Origin: Pictodentalium vernedei | Lineage: Eukaryota; Mollusca; Scaphopoda; Dentaliida; Dentaliidae | Reading direction: 5' to 3' | DNA length: 64,000 nucleotides | Assembly: GCA_031216915.1 (NCBI GenBank) | Contig: CM062289.1 | Location: 61,697,741 to 61,761,740 of the forward strand | In this document: piece by piece, positions 1-10,010 of the stretch | Layout: the number at the start of each line of letters is the position of its first letter | How positions within the stretch are numbered: position 1 is the first letter of the stretch | Position numbers and translations under genes: made by a program | Notes under the pieces: model-generated | Database searches by the model: none | Told to the model about the DNA's origin: nothing | The model's input: the letters and a program-made list of their open reading frames with translations, nothing else

Positions 1-52
1 CTATGGGTGTACTGTAAATCATGGCGGTCAAACCCATCATGATCTATTTTTA

Positions 53-223
53 ATGGCTAGTCCAGAAGAAAAAGTCGAGAGATGTTTCCTCACTGCCTTG
101 GAGAAGAATGATCGTGCTGAGCTGCAAGATGTTTGGGCTGCGAACATAAGTAATATGTTACCCGCTGTGATGCCACACGAGTATATTAGCATTGACAATT
201 TCAATAGAGAAGCGGTAGAGTAA
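53..223 (+). CDS. small ORF of unknown function, 56 aa
   Basis: An ATG ORF starting MASPEEKVERCF and ending before a TAA. It is acidic and helix-prone, without a membrane segment or cysteine motif. It lies just outside, or at the left margin of, the Polinton whose first recognisable gene starts near 618. I do not recognise the family. It may be a Polinton-edge ORF, a fragment of a host exon, or chance. An upstream 10-codon ATG frame (21-53) ends in a TAA whose last A is the first base of this ATG. Confidence 0.25.
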   Translation: MASPEEKVERCFLTALEKNDRAELQDVWAANISNMLPAVMPHEYISIDNFNREAVE

Positions 224-399
224 ATAGTTTTAGAAAATATTTCTATGGTATGGTGAAGAAAAAAAAAGACAGAAGCAAATACGAATTATGACATGGAAAA
301 AACAGCCCTTTTCAGGGCCAACCAAATTATTATAAAAGAGTTGCTTTGTCACAAATACATGCTTGGTGACCCCTCCAATCCCCCTCGCTTGTACTCCTC

Positions 400-600
400 T
401 GCACCCCACCCCACCCCCCCCCCCCCCCCGTGGCACGAACCCTCAGTGGGCGGATCCCCCCAAACATGTTTCAATCAAATTTCCGGAATTTGATCATTAT
501 TCCAACCAATCAGGTCTCATCAACTTTACACACCTGCAGTACATCCTTTGAGGTTTAACACCCCCCCCCCCCCCTACTATATAAAGAGCATAACAACCCC
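400..600. repeat. poly-C runs and TATA-like box ahead of the Polinton ATPase
   Basis: Two poly-C runs (about 414-429 and 561-574) flank an otherwise plain stretch. A TATA-like CTATATAAAG follows the second run, about 40 nt before the ATPase start region, and could be its promoter. Nothing else is recognisable between the 53-223 ORF and the ATPase. Confidence 0.4.
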
Positions 601-617
601 TAGGTTTTATTTTCGAG

Positions 618-1219
618 ATGGATCCCAGATGGAGTCATGTACATGCGTTTTGGCAGGTCCGACTTCTTGCGGCAAGTCGACATTTATCCACAAATTCATT
701 TTTAATTTAGAGTCTATGATATACCCTATTCCCATGCATATCATCTGGTGATACGGAGAATGGCAACCATTATATGACACACTTTCGGGTTTTGAATTTG
801 TGGAAGGTATCCCACAGGATGTCAAGCCCAGTTCTCTGGAAATTCTCGATGACTTGATGATTCAGGCCGACGAACGTGTCGCCCGTTTGTTTACTCAGAG
901 ATCCCACCATCAAAACCTAAGTGTTGGTTACATTGTTCAAAATATATTCGATAAGAAAAAATTTCAGCACACAGTTTCCCTGAACTTCCATTATTTAATA
1001 CTTTTCAAGACCACTAGAGACCGATCACAGGTCTCTCACCCAGCTAATCAAATGTATTCCTGGAGGGTTAAATTTTTAAGGGAGGTCTTCGACAATGCTA
1101 CCTCCCCACCCTTTGGGTATTTATTAATCGATTTGAGACAGCAAACGGACGAGGGGTTAAGACTAAGATCTGACATATGTCTGGGTGAAACTCAAATTGT
1201 CTATGATGCCAGAGTATAA
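618..1219 (+). pseudogene. Polinton genome-packaging ATPase (FtsK/HerA superfamily), fossil
   Basis: The family pumps viral DNA into capsids. A Walker A (P-loop) motif LAGPTSCGKST lies about ten residues into the protein, the usual place in Polinton ATPases. The downstream part keeps the family pattern of hydrophobic strand plus acidic residues (SLEILDDLMIQADERV, the Walker B-like region) and the conserved end with FGYLLIDLRQQTDEGLRLRS. A length near 200 aa fits the family. It is the first gene of the left block and is followed after about 30 nt by the next ORF. Broken copy. Confidence 0.85.
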
Positions 1220-1251
1220 AAGGGGTGGTTTGAGGTAATTATCTCATAACT

Positions 1252-1575
1252 ATGTCAACTCGCGTAACACGCAACATCGGAACTCTTAAAGTTCTTTGTC
1301 ATGCAAAACCTTCAGAAATTAAAAATATTGTCAAACATGCCGATAAAGACCTAATTCTTTCAATTTGTGAATGTGCTAAAAATATTTTATTGGGGAACAT
1401 GCCCGTTTCGAATTATCATTTTGCCAAACTACGACTCCATAAAGACAAAGTCAGGAAGCGAGCAGTAAAGTACACATCAGATAAAGTTAGAAGACAGATC
1501 ATTCAATCGGGAGGTTTTCTGAGTTCACTTATTGGGCCTGTTTTGAAAGTATTAGCCAAAGGTTTACTGGGGTAA
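1252..1575 (+). CDS. conserved small basic Polinton protein, 107 aa
   Basis: This is an uninterrupted ORF. The N-terminal half is a helical domain (MSTRVTRNIGTLKVL, then DKDLILSICECAKNIL). A lysine/arginine-rich linker follows, and the protein ends in a Gly-Gly hydrophobic tail (SGGFLSSLIGPVLKVL). I recall this architecture from small ORFs that recur beside the ATPase and integrase in Polintons of cnidarians and molluscs; the function is not settled. The basic middle and amphipathic tail would suit a DNA- or membrane-interacting virion component, but that is inference. The next ORF starts three bases after its stop. Confidence 0.65.
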   Translation: MSTRVTRNIGTLKVLCHAKPSEIKNIVKHADKDLILSICECAKNILLGNMPVSNYHFAKLRLHKDKVRKRAVKYTSDKVRRQIIQSGGFLSSLIGPVLKVLAKGLLG

Positions 1576-1577
1576 TA

Positions 1578-2209
1578 ATGGAACACGCCAAGAAAAGGGT
1601 CTTAGTAGAACCCCGGATGTTAGATTGGATCGATAAACGGCCGAATGATTCTGCAGTGTCCACGCTAGATAGAGAATTAACAGAAATAATAAACAAGTCT
1701 GATCTCAGTGAAACCGAAAAAATCACAAAATACAATCAAATACTTCAGTGGTATTTGAATTCTATGAAAAATCACTCGAACCGACCACCATCAATATTAA
1801 AATGGAAAATACCAATCTGCCCACTCCACATGATGACCAAGAAATTTTAGATACCGTACCTTTAACCATGCATAGAAAAGCAGGTTTATTATTAAAACGC
1901 TTGAAGTCCATTCCAAATCTGAAATGGGATGACAGGGGGCGTATTATAATTAACGAGCAAACAGTTCAAGGGTCAAACATCACAGATTTGTTGAACGACT
2001 GACTTAGACAACGCAAAAAGTTTGCACCGGAAGGCTGGCAGGTTTTGGGTGAGGTACTGCGAGGCGCTGATATTCCTCAAGAACTCATTGGGAACAAAGA
2101 ACATTGGGCTTTTATTCATAAACGTTGGCCGAGAACCACACCCCTAAATCATCCAAGAAAGGAGAGGCTCTGGGTGTTCACTCTTGGGTCCCCTTTTAAA
2201 TACTTCTGA
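1578..2209 (+). pseudogene. conserved Polinton accessory protein, fossil
   Basis: It starts MEHAKKRVLVEPRMLDWI directly after the previous ORF and is followed by an acidic, helix-rich middle (SETEKITKYNQILQWYL) and a C-terminal part with IPNLKWDDRGRIIINEQ and GSNITDLLND. I recall the same N-terminus, the YNQxLQxYL motif and the D-x-x-GRI/LxxxxxxVxGxxxTDLxND block from a recurrent Polinton neighbour in many invertebrates. The function is unknown to me. Broken copy; the remains extend to about 2209. Confidence 0.6.
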
Positions 2210-2343
2210 CATTTGTATTTGTAAGTCATTATGAGTTTAACAGAGCTCTATTACACACCTCGACTCTGGGTTGCTTTGGGGGAGTGACTGCCCTGTGGCG
2301 CGTGTCAAGAAAGAAAAATAAAGAGGTGATAAATTGGCTATAA

Positions 2344-3264
2344 AGTCAGGACACTTACAGTCTTCACAAACCAGCATGGCGTAAGTTCATTAGAAAGAAA
2401 ACTCTGGTCAGCAGTATTGATGCTCAAAGGCAAGCTGACCTTGTAGACCTGACTTCAATAAGCAAACACAATGACGGGATTAAATTTTTATTAACATGCA
2501 TAGACGTGTTTTCAAAGTACGCTTGGGTGATCTCACTGAGAAGCAAATCGGGTTCGTCTATTGTATCGGCTTTTCGAGAAATATTTTCTCAAGGTCGTAA
2601 ACCTTCCAAGTTACAGACTGACCAAGGTAAAGAATTCACAAACATTCAATTTCAGCAATTTTTAAAACAAAATAACGATTTTTTTGCAACTTATAATGTT
2701 GAAACGAAATGTTCCGTAGCTGAACACTTCAATCAAAGTCTTAAAACCAAAATGTTTAAATATTTTACCAAAAACAACACATTAACTTTTCCGGTCCAGG
2801 CACTGATGGACTCCTATAATAATACCTATCACTGCAGTATTGGAATGGCTCCAGCCTCCATTACAAAGAGGGACCAAGAACAAATTTGGCAGAGATTGTA
2901 TGGCGAACCGACCGAAGCCAGGCAGCATTACAAAATAGGAGATAGAGTTAATAGAGTTAGAATAAGTAAGGTTAAACGAACATTCGAAAAGTGGTATTTG
3001 CCTAACTGGACAGAGAAACTCTTTACAATAGCTCAGATAATACTGGGTTATCCAGTGACAAACATGTTGAGGGACTATAATGGAGCTTTGCTAGAAGAGG
3101 GATTTTACGTGGAGGAAATTCAACGGGTAGCCAAGAAAACTGCATATAAAATAGAAAGTGTTATAAAAACGCGAGGTAAAGGTAAGGGGAAAGAATTATT
3201 TGTCAAATGGCTTGGTTATCCCAAATCATTCAATTCTTGGATCAAACAAAGTCAGATTATTTAA
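2344..3264 (+). pseudogene. Polinton integrase (rve family) with C-terminal chromodomain
   Basis: The enzyme joins Polinton DNA ends to host DNA. Visible parts in order are: a pre-core segment (LHKPAWRKF); the rve core beginning RQADLVDLTSISKHN with the first catalytic Asp; the second Asp in KLQTDQGKEFTN; the Glu in CSVAEHFNQSLK; an SH3-like linker (YKIGDRVNRVRISKVKRTFEK); and a chromodomain at the end (YKIESVIKTRGKGKGKELFVKWLGY). The chromodomain would target modified histones, as in other Polinton and chromovirus integrases. The remains are close to full family length. It is treated as a fossil along with the rest of the element. Confidence 0.85.
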
Positions 3265-3300
3265 TAAAAGCGAGCGTGTCATGAAAAAAGTCTTAGTATA

Positions 3301-3519
3301 ATGGAAGACACAGAAAGTAACAGATCGTGGCTTTTATGTGGTAGTCGTGTGCCGAAAAGTGAGATAACATATTTTGCACTGGTCATAATCTTATACACCA
3401 TAATAATCACGAGTATTTTCAATTTAAGCTTGGATGCGAATAATCCTCAGCTTTGGACTGCTGTCTTAGGTAGGGCAATTGGTTACTTACTTCCTAATCC
3501 GACCATCAAGAACGAGTAA
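3301..3519 (+). CDS. small single-pass membrane protein of the Polinton, 72 aa
   Basis: An open ORF with a hydrophilic N-terminus, then one strong membrane segment (YFALVIILYTIIITSIFNL, residues about 23-41), then a conserved-looking tail (LWTAVLGRAIGYLLPNPTIK). I recall the same VPKSEI-Y-F-VIILY and LLPNP pattern in small ORFs just before the minor capsid gene in other Polintons. Its TAA overlaps the ATG of the minor capsid gene by one base, a compact viral-type arrangement. The role is unknown, perhaps membrane interaction of the particle. Confidence 0.6.
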   Translation: MEDTESNRSWLLCGSRVPKSEITYFALVIILYTIIITSIFNLSLDANNPQLWTAVLGRAIGYLLPNPTIKNE

Positions 3520-4107
3520 TGTTTTATTTACATTTACAGTTCGCTGGACACATTTCCTGATAACACTCTCACTTCGTTTTGAACGCAGTTATCTCAGCCC
3601 ATAACTCTCGAAGGTGACTGGGAAGTGGCTCTAACTGACATTCAGTACCCAAATACATGGTTTAACATAAAAGATTTGGAAGGTTACATAAATATAAAAT
3701 ACAAAGAAAAGGAACAAAAACTTATGATTGTCGTGAAACACGGGGCACAAATTACCATGAGTCCGTGCCTTCAAAAAATTTTGGGGTTTGAAAACGATAC
3801 TTTTCATCAAGGATGGTTCAGTGTGACATGCGCAACTGATGTGAATAGAGGTTTTTATTCCCTATACGTATATTGTGATTTGGTGCAAGATCAAATTGTG
3901 GGGGATTCTAGAGTTCCCCTGTTACGTATTGTTCCCATCGAAGAGGAATATGGCAGAACGATATCCCGTACATTTGAAAATTCATATTACCTCCCCATTT
4001 CTCAGAAGCATTTCGGAACAATAGAGGTCTATATAAGAGACAACACCAGAACACCTGTTCCATTTGAATGCGGAAAATTAACTGTGACACTTCATTTTAA
4101 ACAATGA
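3519..4107 (+). pseudogene. Polinton minor capsid (penton-like) protein, fossil
   Basis: The family forms the single jelly-roll vertex protein. The visible landmarks are the N-terminal block with FPDN, then LEGDWEVALTDIQYPNTWFN, which is the family hallmark (L-x-G-x-W-E-V-x-L-x-x-I-x-Y-P), and the C-terminal beta-rich part ending LTVTLHFKQ. A length near 190 aa fits. It lies between the membrane ORF and the small glycine-rich ORF, the usual gene order. Broken. Confidence 0.82.
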
Positions 4108-4511
4108 CGTACTGCTGTAACCCAAAATTATTTGAAGATTATTATCTGGAACAAGTAGGTTCCGGAAGGCCCATTTTTACGGGTGCGCAGATGCAGAGGG
4201 GTCATGGTCTAGGAAGCCTATTGGGAACCATAAAGCATGCAGTGTTTCCACTCGCTAAGAGTGTGGGAAAACAACTTTTGAAAAAAGTATAGATTTTGTA
4301 GGGGGATATAGCTTCCAGAAAAAATGTAAAGCAAGCCGGAGTTGATAGATTCAATGAAGCCCTCATGCAAGGGATTGTGGGACACCTCCCTGGTCAGCCT
4401 AATGAATGCCCCCCTGTGAAACACCTACGGAGTATAAAAGTAGGTCTGAAAAAGAAACCCATCATACCAAAGAAACGAAAAGAAATGGTAAAGAAGGATA
4501 TTTTTGACTAG
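4104..4511 (+). pseudogene. small glycine-rich Polinton virion-type protein, fossil
   Basis: It starts MTYCCNPKLFEDYYLEQVGSG. The YY-x-x-Q-x-GSG motif followed by a GHGLGSLLG helix and an alanine/lysine amphipathic segment is typical of the small ORF between minor and major capsid genes in Polintons, sometimes compared with adenovirus pVI or pX. The C-terminal part is strongly basic (KVGLKKKPIIPKKRKEMVKK). It starts inside the last codons of the minor capsid gene. Broken. Confidence 0.65.
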
Positions 4512-5448
4512 TGATGTCGTTAATTAAAGCCAAATCCCCGGAATGTGTCAGCAGCGAACTGGACATATTTTCCATTCCCCCCACTCAGACGAGCGTGGAA
4601 TCCGGTCAATGGATCGAATTTCGCCATCTAGCTACCATTGGAAACTGCAGACCGATAGAATTTTTCATTTCTGGGAGTGGCGACGATTTGTTGAATTTAG
4701 CCCAGAGCTATCTCCACATGAAAGCGCAAGTATTGCAAATGGATGGCAGTGTATTAACCAGGGATGATAAAGTCGCCCCCATTAATTTATTCATATATTC
4801 ATTGTTCAATCAGATAGAAATCAGCCTCAATGAAAGACTTATTTCATCATCAAATAATACTTATCCCTATCAAGCATACATAGAAACTTTATTGAGCTAT
4901 CGTCCCCAGCCAAAAAATCTCAACTTACTGCCGCTCTGTGGTACAAAGATTGAATTATAGACACTCCGACCACTGAGTCACTGCGGCCACTGCCAGTCCG
5001 GCCCCAGTCACTCCGGCCACTAGTCACTCCTTCCTCAATTAGTGTACCAAACCGGCCACGTCGTTTTAACACCCGCTTTAAAAAAAAAATGAAAAAATAC
5101 AAAAAATGTTTTATTCATTTCTTTTTATTTTATGCTCAGGTTTAATGTTTGCCTGTTGTTTTTACAAATTTTTATTTTTATTTTATGCTCAGGTTTAATG
5201 TTTGCCTGTTGTTTTTAGTTACTGGTGATCGACTGATCATGACACTGCTAATTAGTGTTTTTTCTACAGGTTTCACACTCTCTTGTTTTTTCAGTACAGT
5301 GTGATGCCTTTTCACGATAGGTGATTTGTGTATCAATAGGGTTGCCACATGGCTTCTTTGACTGAAGTTCATCCTTTGCAGTTCCGACAAATTTTAGTAT
5401 ATATATCTTGGCGTTAAGGCAAGTGGGCATTACCTCTTGACTTTGACA

Positions 5449-6923
5449 ATGTCCATCAAATGTATTGAGTGCAACCGGAAAGTTGGTGCTCGCCAGCATG
5501 CCGTCGACTGTGATGATTGTGGCCGGTGGCAGCATCGACTCTGTGACACGGGAATTTCACATACAGCTTACCGCTTAGCAATGGAGAAGAAACTAACACT
5601 AACTTTCCACTGCAAAGAGTGCAAAGAAAGGTAAGTTTTTATAACTTCGCTCTCTCTCTCTCTCTGTCTCTGTCTCTCTCCCTCTCTCTCTCTCTATCTG
5701 TATTTCCTGTGGTGAGGAAAACCCTCATCAACCATTTCTTTGATATTCGCACGGCATTTTTTCCTTACTTCAAGTTGCTTAAAGCTTACTTAATAATTAA
5801 CTAATTACTTGGGTATGTGTAATAATTAAATTTTCTAGTGCATTTTTTCGGCTGCTTATAGGCAGCCAAGACTTTAAAAACAAAATCACTGCTAAGGTGT
5901 TAAAAAGTCTAATTTTTTTTTATTTTTGTTCCATGTATAGGCAACTGTCATCAACATCGACATCGACATCGTCATTTCTTCGAGAGGAAACTCGACATTT
6001 AGACACACCTTCGCCTCGGTCGTCCACACTTATCGACGATCACAACATCAGTGACCAACCGAACTTCGACCTCGACAATGACTTACTAACATCAACATCG
6101 ACCAATGCATCCGCCGATACAACATACATTGTCCATCAACCAACACAAGTCACACAACCGACAGAACCGACAGACTCATACGACATATCAGCACCAATCG
6201 ACCCCCACAGGGAGATCAACGAGAGTGACTTCACAATGGACGATGGTTCTGACACTTTCCTGGAAGGTCCACATACAGTATCATTTGAAATCGTAGAAGG
6301 GGGACAAAGCAACGTGCAAAAAAGCTCTACCTATTTGGATAATTAATCCATTACGTGTACACTCCATACAAAAAAATATCCCAATATTGACTGTGTGCGT
6401 TACATGTGATTACATAATAGCGAGCATTTACTCACTAATTAGTACTGATTGGGAAAATATCTCCTATTTTACATAATACTTTCTCTGGATTAAATCGTTT
6501 TTCTGTGCCCCAAATGTTTTGAGGGGAGATTTACTGTATCAGAAAAATCCTTCAACTGTGAAAATTGATCCAATAAATTGCGTTTTGTGCTCTAATATAT
6601 TTTTTAAAAAAAAGATGAATTTTACCGATCACAGGCAGTTCTGTGGCTGTTCCATCCATTGGATTTACAATGACCTAAAATAGTGTGAAGTTGGTATTTG
6701 GGAGGGGGTAGCCTATAAAATTTCATTTTTCTCTTCCAGATGCAGCGTCAGAAGTACTTCCTTATGGTGTTATGAGCAGCAACTCAGAAGATATCAAAGA
6801 GAGACATACAGAAGAATCCAGGGGCAACTGGAAGAATTATGGGATGGTTTAGAGAAAAGAGAATTAACAGCGTCACAGTTTATTGATTTTGTAGGCGAAA
6901 TCTTTGGTCCACCAACAGAGTGA
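5449..6923 (+). pseudogene. MULE transposase gene remnant: N-terminal zinc finger and C-terminal exon, core missing
   Basis: Exon 1 (5449-5630) starts MSIKCIECNRKVGARQHAV and encodes a PHD/FYVE-like zinc finger (C-x2-C, C-x2-C-x4-H-x2-C, C-x2-C). It ends AG before GTAAGT. Exon 2 (5941-6346) follows an AG acceptor in the matching phase (AG+G gives Arg) and encodes a Ser/Thr/Asp-rich linker ending TVSFEIVEGGQ, the point where related proteins as I recall them continue into a FLYWCH-type zinc domain; here a TAA follows soon. A last exon (6740-6923, after TTCCAG) encodes CSVRSTSLWCYEQQLRRY and ends EIFGPPTE, like the tail of MULE transposases. The DDE core and FLYWCH domain are absent, so this is an internal-deletion, non-autonomous copy. 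The intron between exons 1 and 2 holds a TC microsatellite (5649-5694). Confidence 0.65.
5649..5694. repeat. (TC)n microsatellite
   Basis: A run of CT dinucleotides with a few interruptions in the first intron of the MULE gene. It makes a short serine/leucine repeat in frame and is not coding by itself. Confidence 0.85.
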
Positions 6924-8150
6924 GAGAAGGTTTCAAAAACAATTTCTCAGTTAAATGTTTGTGCAGATGTATTTTGTAATTTTGTTTTAAAATATTTGTG
7001 CTAATGTATGATGTTATATATCATTATTGTGTTGCTACTGAATGCCTTGTTATTTCGCTTAGATGTCATTATTGTCTTCTTGTTTTGTTCGTATAATTAA
7101 ATGTTAACAATAATGTTAATAACAGTATCTGGAGCATCAGATATTATTTCGCTTAGATGTCATTATTAAATGTTAACAATAACGTTAATAAAATAATTAA
7201 ATGAAGGAAATACCTCTTGTGTTCAATGATGGCCGGATTGACTGGGGCCGGATCGACTGGGGCCGAATTGACTCAGTGGCCGACCGACAGTGGCCGGACT
7301 GACTCAGTGGCCGGAGTGACCTGTTACCCAAAGATTGAATATGAGAAAAAAATTCGCCAGTACAAGACAAATTATTGACATGAGTGGTCGTTTACATTTG
7401 GACATGTGTTGTCAAAATCGTTATCTTCTCAATGGGGTGAAAGTACATGTGAAAATGAACAGATCAAATGATGCGTTCGCATTGATGGGAGACGTACCTG
7501 ATTATAAAATAAAAATTAATGAAGTTTCCCTGCTTATCAGGAAAGAACGCCTTAACCCTGCTGTGTGACTGGCCATGTTAAAGCTTTAGAAAGGGGAACT
7601 ACTAAATACCTGATCAATAGGGTGCAAACGAAGGTATTTTCCATACCCAAGGGGAATTTGAGCATAACGCAGGAAAATTTATTTTAGGTCAGCTCCCAAA
7701 GCGAATAGTCATAAGCTGTATCGATAATGACACTTTCAATGGCAGCTATTTAAAGAATCCATTCAACTTCAAACACTACAACATTAATTTCATTGCGGTA
7801 TATCTAGATGGTCAACAAATACCCGCAAAACCACTACAACCTCGTTTCGAACATGGAGAAATAGTAAGATGTTATAGAAGTCTGTTTCAAGCAACTGGAC
7901 AAATATTTGAAGACGCTGGGAATCACATCAGTCGGGAAGAGTATTCCAAAGGATACACATTGTTCGCATTTGACCTCTCACCAGATTTGAGCCACAGAGA
8001 ACATTTCAGCTTACTCAAGCGTGGAAATTTAAGACTGGAAATGCACTTTGATGACGCTCTACCTATAACAGTGAACTTTATTGTCTATGCTGAATTTCAA
8101 AACATAATAGAGGTAGACAAAAATAGACAGATCATTTCCGATTATTCAAC

Positions 8151-8769
8151 ATGAACACTCTTCAATTAGTGACAACCATGAACTCTGTCTGATAAATACC
8201 TCCGACATGTCAATTGGGGAGTTTTTGCCAGAAATCGACTACCCAGAAAATTAACTACCACCTGCCCAGTAATGTTCATAGCTAATACAGATCCCAGTTA
8301 CTGACCCGGTGAATACTGGGTGGCTTTTTACATCAGCCATGAATCGGTCAAATATTTTGATTCAAATGGAGTTCCCCCTCAACACAAGACATTCCAAAAA
8401 TTTCTAAACAAATATTCTAATGCCTGGCAATTTAATTCCTCTCGCCTTCAAGGGTTATTACCAGTATGCAGACATTATTGTTTATTTTATTTGCTTAATC
8501 GCTGTTGAGGCGTAACTATGACAACAATAATTGGAATGTTCCCAGGCGACTTGAGGAAAAATGATATTTTTGTGGAGGCTTTTATACACAATCATAATTT
8601 CTATGCAAGACATGGAATCGAGAAGAAGAAACTCAAGAATAGGAGCTCTGAGGACAATAAGGAGGTGCAGAGCCCATTTATAACAGAACCACCAGTACCG
8701 AGTGCCTCTTTTGAAGCCGAATTCAATCACATGACCAAAGCTGAACTGGAGAATATTTTATGTGGGTAA
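8151..8769 (+). pseudogene. Polinton adenain-like cysteine protease, fossil
   Basis: The protease matures capsid proteins (Ulp1/adenain clan). It is recognised by the central block GEYWVAFYISHESVKYFDSN, with the W-V-x-x-Y and YFDS motifs, and by the later HYCLFYLLNRC block. The C-terminal tail is hydrophilic and ends with MTKAELENILCG. It starts at the end of the major capsid gene and precedes the BIR-RING cargo. Broken. Confidence 0.78.
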
Positions 8770-8794
8770 TAAACCTCCCACCAATTTATCCCAA

Positions 8795-9537
8795 GTATGC
8801 ATTAGAAGCACACAGGTGTTGGTGTTGTTTTTTCTACATGGGAACCAAAGACAAGACGAAATGTTTTTATTGCGGCATTCAAATTCACTTGTGAGGAGAG
8901 TCGGATGTTGTCAAAGAAGAGCACCGAAGATTTGAACCCTGTTTGTGGTTAGAATCCCACCGGAAGAAGAAGAATTTATTTATTTATTGGTGTTTACGGT
9001 CACATTTTTCTGCACAATGGCTAATCATGACCACGACAGTTTGACGGGTGGAGGAAGCCAGAGTACCCAGAGAGAACCACTGAGCAACGGCGAGCAACTG
9101 TCAGCTCCCCAGCATACTAACTCCACACAAGCAGGGTTAGCATTGGTTGCAGACAGGTGCACCATCGATGTGCAGTACGTCTTAGTACACAATGTCACTG
9201 TGCCCCCACGTAGGCAATGGGGGTGAAGAGTCTTGCCCAAGGACACAACGTGGTTGCCGCAGGTGGGATTCGAACCGAGGACCTCTCAGCTTGCAACCTG
9301 CACCTCTACCTACTGAGCCACCGTGCCCCCCAGAAGAAGAAGAAACTGAAAAATTAGAAGAAGAGTTTCCTAAAGCTGACACTAAAATGAACTGTTATGT
9401 ATGCCTGGAAGTGCAATCAACTATTTTGATTCATCCATGTAATCATTTGTGCTGCTGCGATAATTGTTGAAAACAATTGAACAGTTGTCCTGTCTGTCGA
9501 AAGACAGTTTTTGAATATTTAAAAGTATTTATTGTTT
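8795..9537 (+). pseudogene. BIR-RING (IAP-like) cargo gene of the Polinton, split by a SINE
   Basis: The left part encodes a BIR-like zinc motif: AHRCWCCFFYMGTKDKTKCF, then CFYCG, a D-x-V-x-x-EH and a downstream Cys (C-x2-C-x16-H-x6-C pattern). The right part (about 9385-9537) encodes a C3HC4 RING of the IAP type: CYVCLEVQSTILIHPCNHLC, then CCDNC and LNSCPVCRKTV. BIR plus C-terminal RING is the layout of inhibitor-of-apoptosis proteins. IAP and other anti-death genes are known cargo of large DNA viruses and have been reported in Polinton relatives (adintoviruses). A minus-strand SINE (8975-9331) lies between the two domains. Broken. Confidence 0.65.
8975..9331 (-). mobile_element. tRNA-derived SINE, full-length copy 1
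   Basis: Read on the minus strand it starts with a tRNA-like head: box A GGTGGCTCAGTAGGTAGAGGT (9302-9322) and box B GGTTCGAATCCC (9265-9276). It continues with a conserved middle (TTGTGTCCTTGGGCAAGACTC) and ends in ACCGTAAACACCAATAAATA plus further AAAT units. A direct repeat of AGAAGAAGAA flanks it. A copy at 54,397-54,767 is closely related. The open frames seen on both strands here are shadows of the SINE. It inserted into the IAP-like cargo gene. Confidence 0.85.
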
Positions 9538-9550
9538 AAAGTTAATGAAT

Positions 9551-10010
9551 CATCGAATTTAAATCATTGTAAAAACTGTTTGATCGAATTTAAACCATTG
9601 TAAAAACTGACTGATCGAATTTAAATCATTGTAAAACCGATTGATCGAATTTAAATCATTATAAAAACTGTTTGATCGAATTTAAATCATTGTGAAACCC
9701 CTTGATCGAATTTAAATCATTTTAAAACTGATTGATCGAATTTAAATCATTGTAAAAACTGACTGATCGAATTTAAATCATTGTAAAACCGATCGATCGA
9801 ATTTAAATCATTGTGAAACCGATTGTTCGAATTTGAATCATTGTAAAAACCGATTGATCCAATTTAAGTCATTTTAAAACCGATTGATCCAATTTAAATC
9901 ATATTAAAACCGATTGATCAAATTTAAATCATACTAAAACCGATTCATCGAATTTAAATTATAGTAAACCTGATTGATCGAATTTAAATCATTATAAACT
10001 AGATTTTGTA
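9551..10010. repeat. 30-31 bp tandem array inside the Polinton
   Basis: About 15 imperfect copies of a unit with core GATCGAATTTAAATCATTGT followed by AAAACCGATT or AAAAACTGATT. Unit spacing alternates between 30 and 31 nt. It starts a few bases after the RING coding end and fills the space before the polymerase remnant. Divergence is greater toward the right end. Confidence 0.9.

Larger units (their letters stand above)
4956..7328 (+). mobile_element. MULE (Mutator-like) DNA transposon derivative, 2.37 kb
   Basis: It is flanked by a 12-nt repeat CAAAGATTGAAT (4944-4955 and 7329-7340), about the 9-11 bp target duplication of MULEs plus chance matches. The ends are inverted repeats of about 100 bp made of short monomers around CACTCCGGCCACTGAGTCA (left 4961-5062, right about 7228-7323). 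Inside are three spliceable exons of a zinc-finger transposase gene whose catalytic core is missing. A tandem duplication of about 47 nt (5118-5164 and 5170-5218) and direct repeats at 7075-7190 lie in the non-coding parts. It inserted into the Polinton capsid gene and is therefore younger than the Polinton. Confidence 0.75.
4514..8154 (+). pseudogene. Polinton major capsid protein (double jelly-roll), split by a transposon
   Basis: The N-terminal part (4514-4955) has the family start, with SLIKAKSPECVSSELDIFSIPPTQTS cut short here to the motif ELDIFSIPPTQTS, and YLHMKAQVL, NLFIYSLFNQIEISLNE and YPYQAYIETLLSY. The C-terminal part (7329-8154) carries RLHLDMCCQNRYLLNGV, FNFKHYNINFIAVYLDG, then a YTLFAFDLSPDL segment and the conserved end FIVYAEFQNIIEVDKNR. 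A MULE derivative (4956-7328) sits between the two parts. Total protein-like length is about 440-450 aa, in line with the family. The protein would form the trimeric hexon-like capsomer. Broken also outside the insertion. Confidence 0.85.

Noticed and set aside
9025-9470. ORFs with GGGSQSTQREPLSN and CRRWDSNRGPLSLQ peptides
   Set aside because: They translate the SINE, including its tRNA-like head; the same peptides appear at 54.4-54.8 kb for the same reason.
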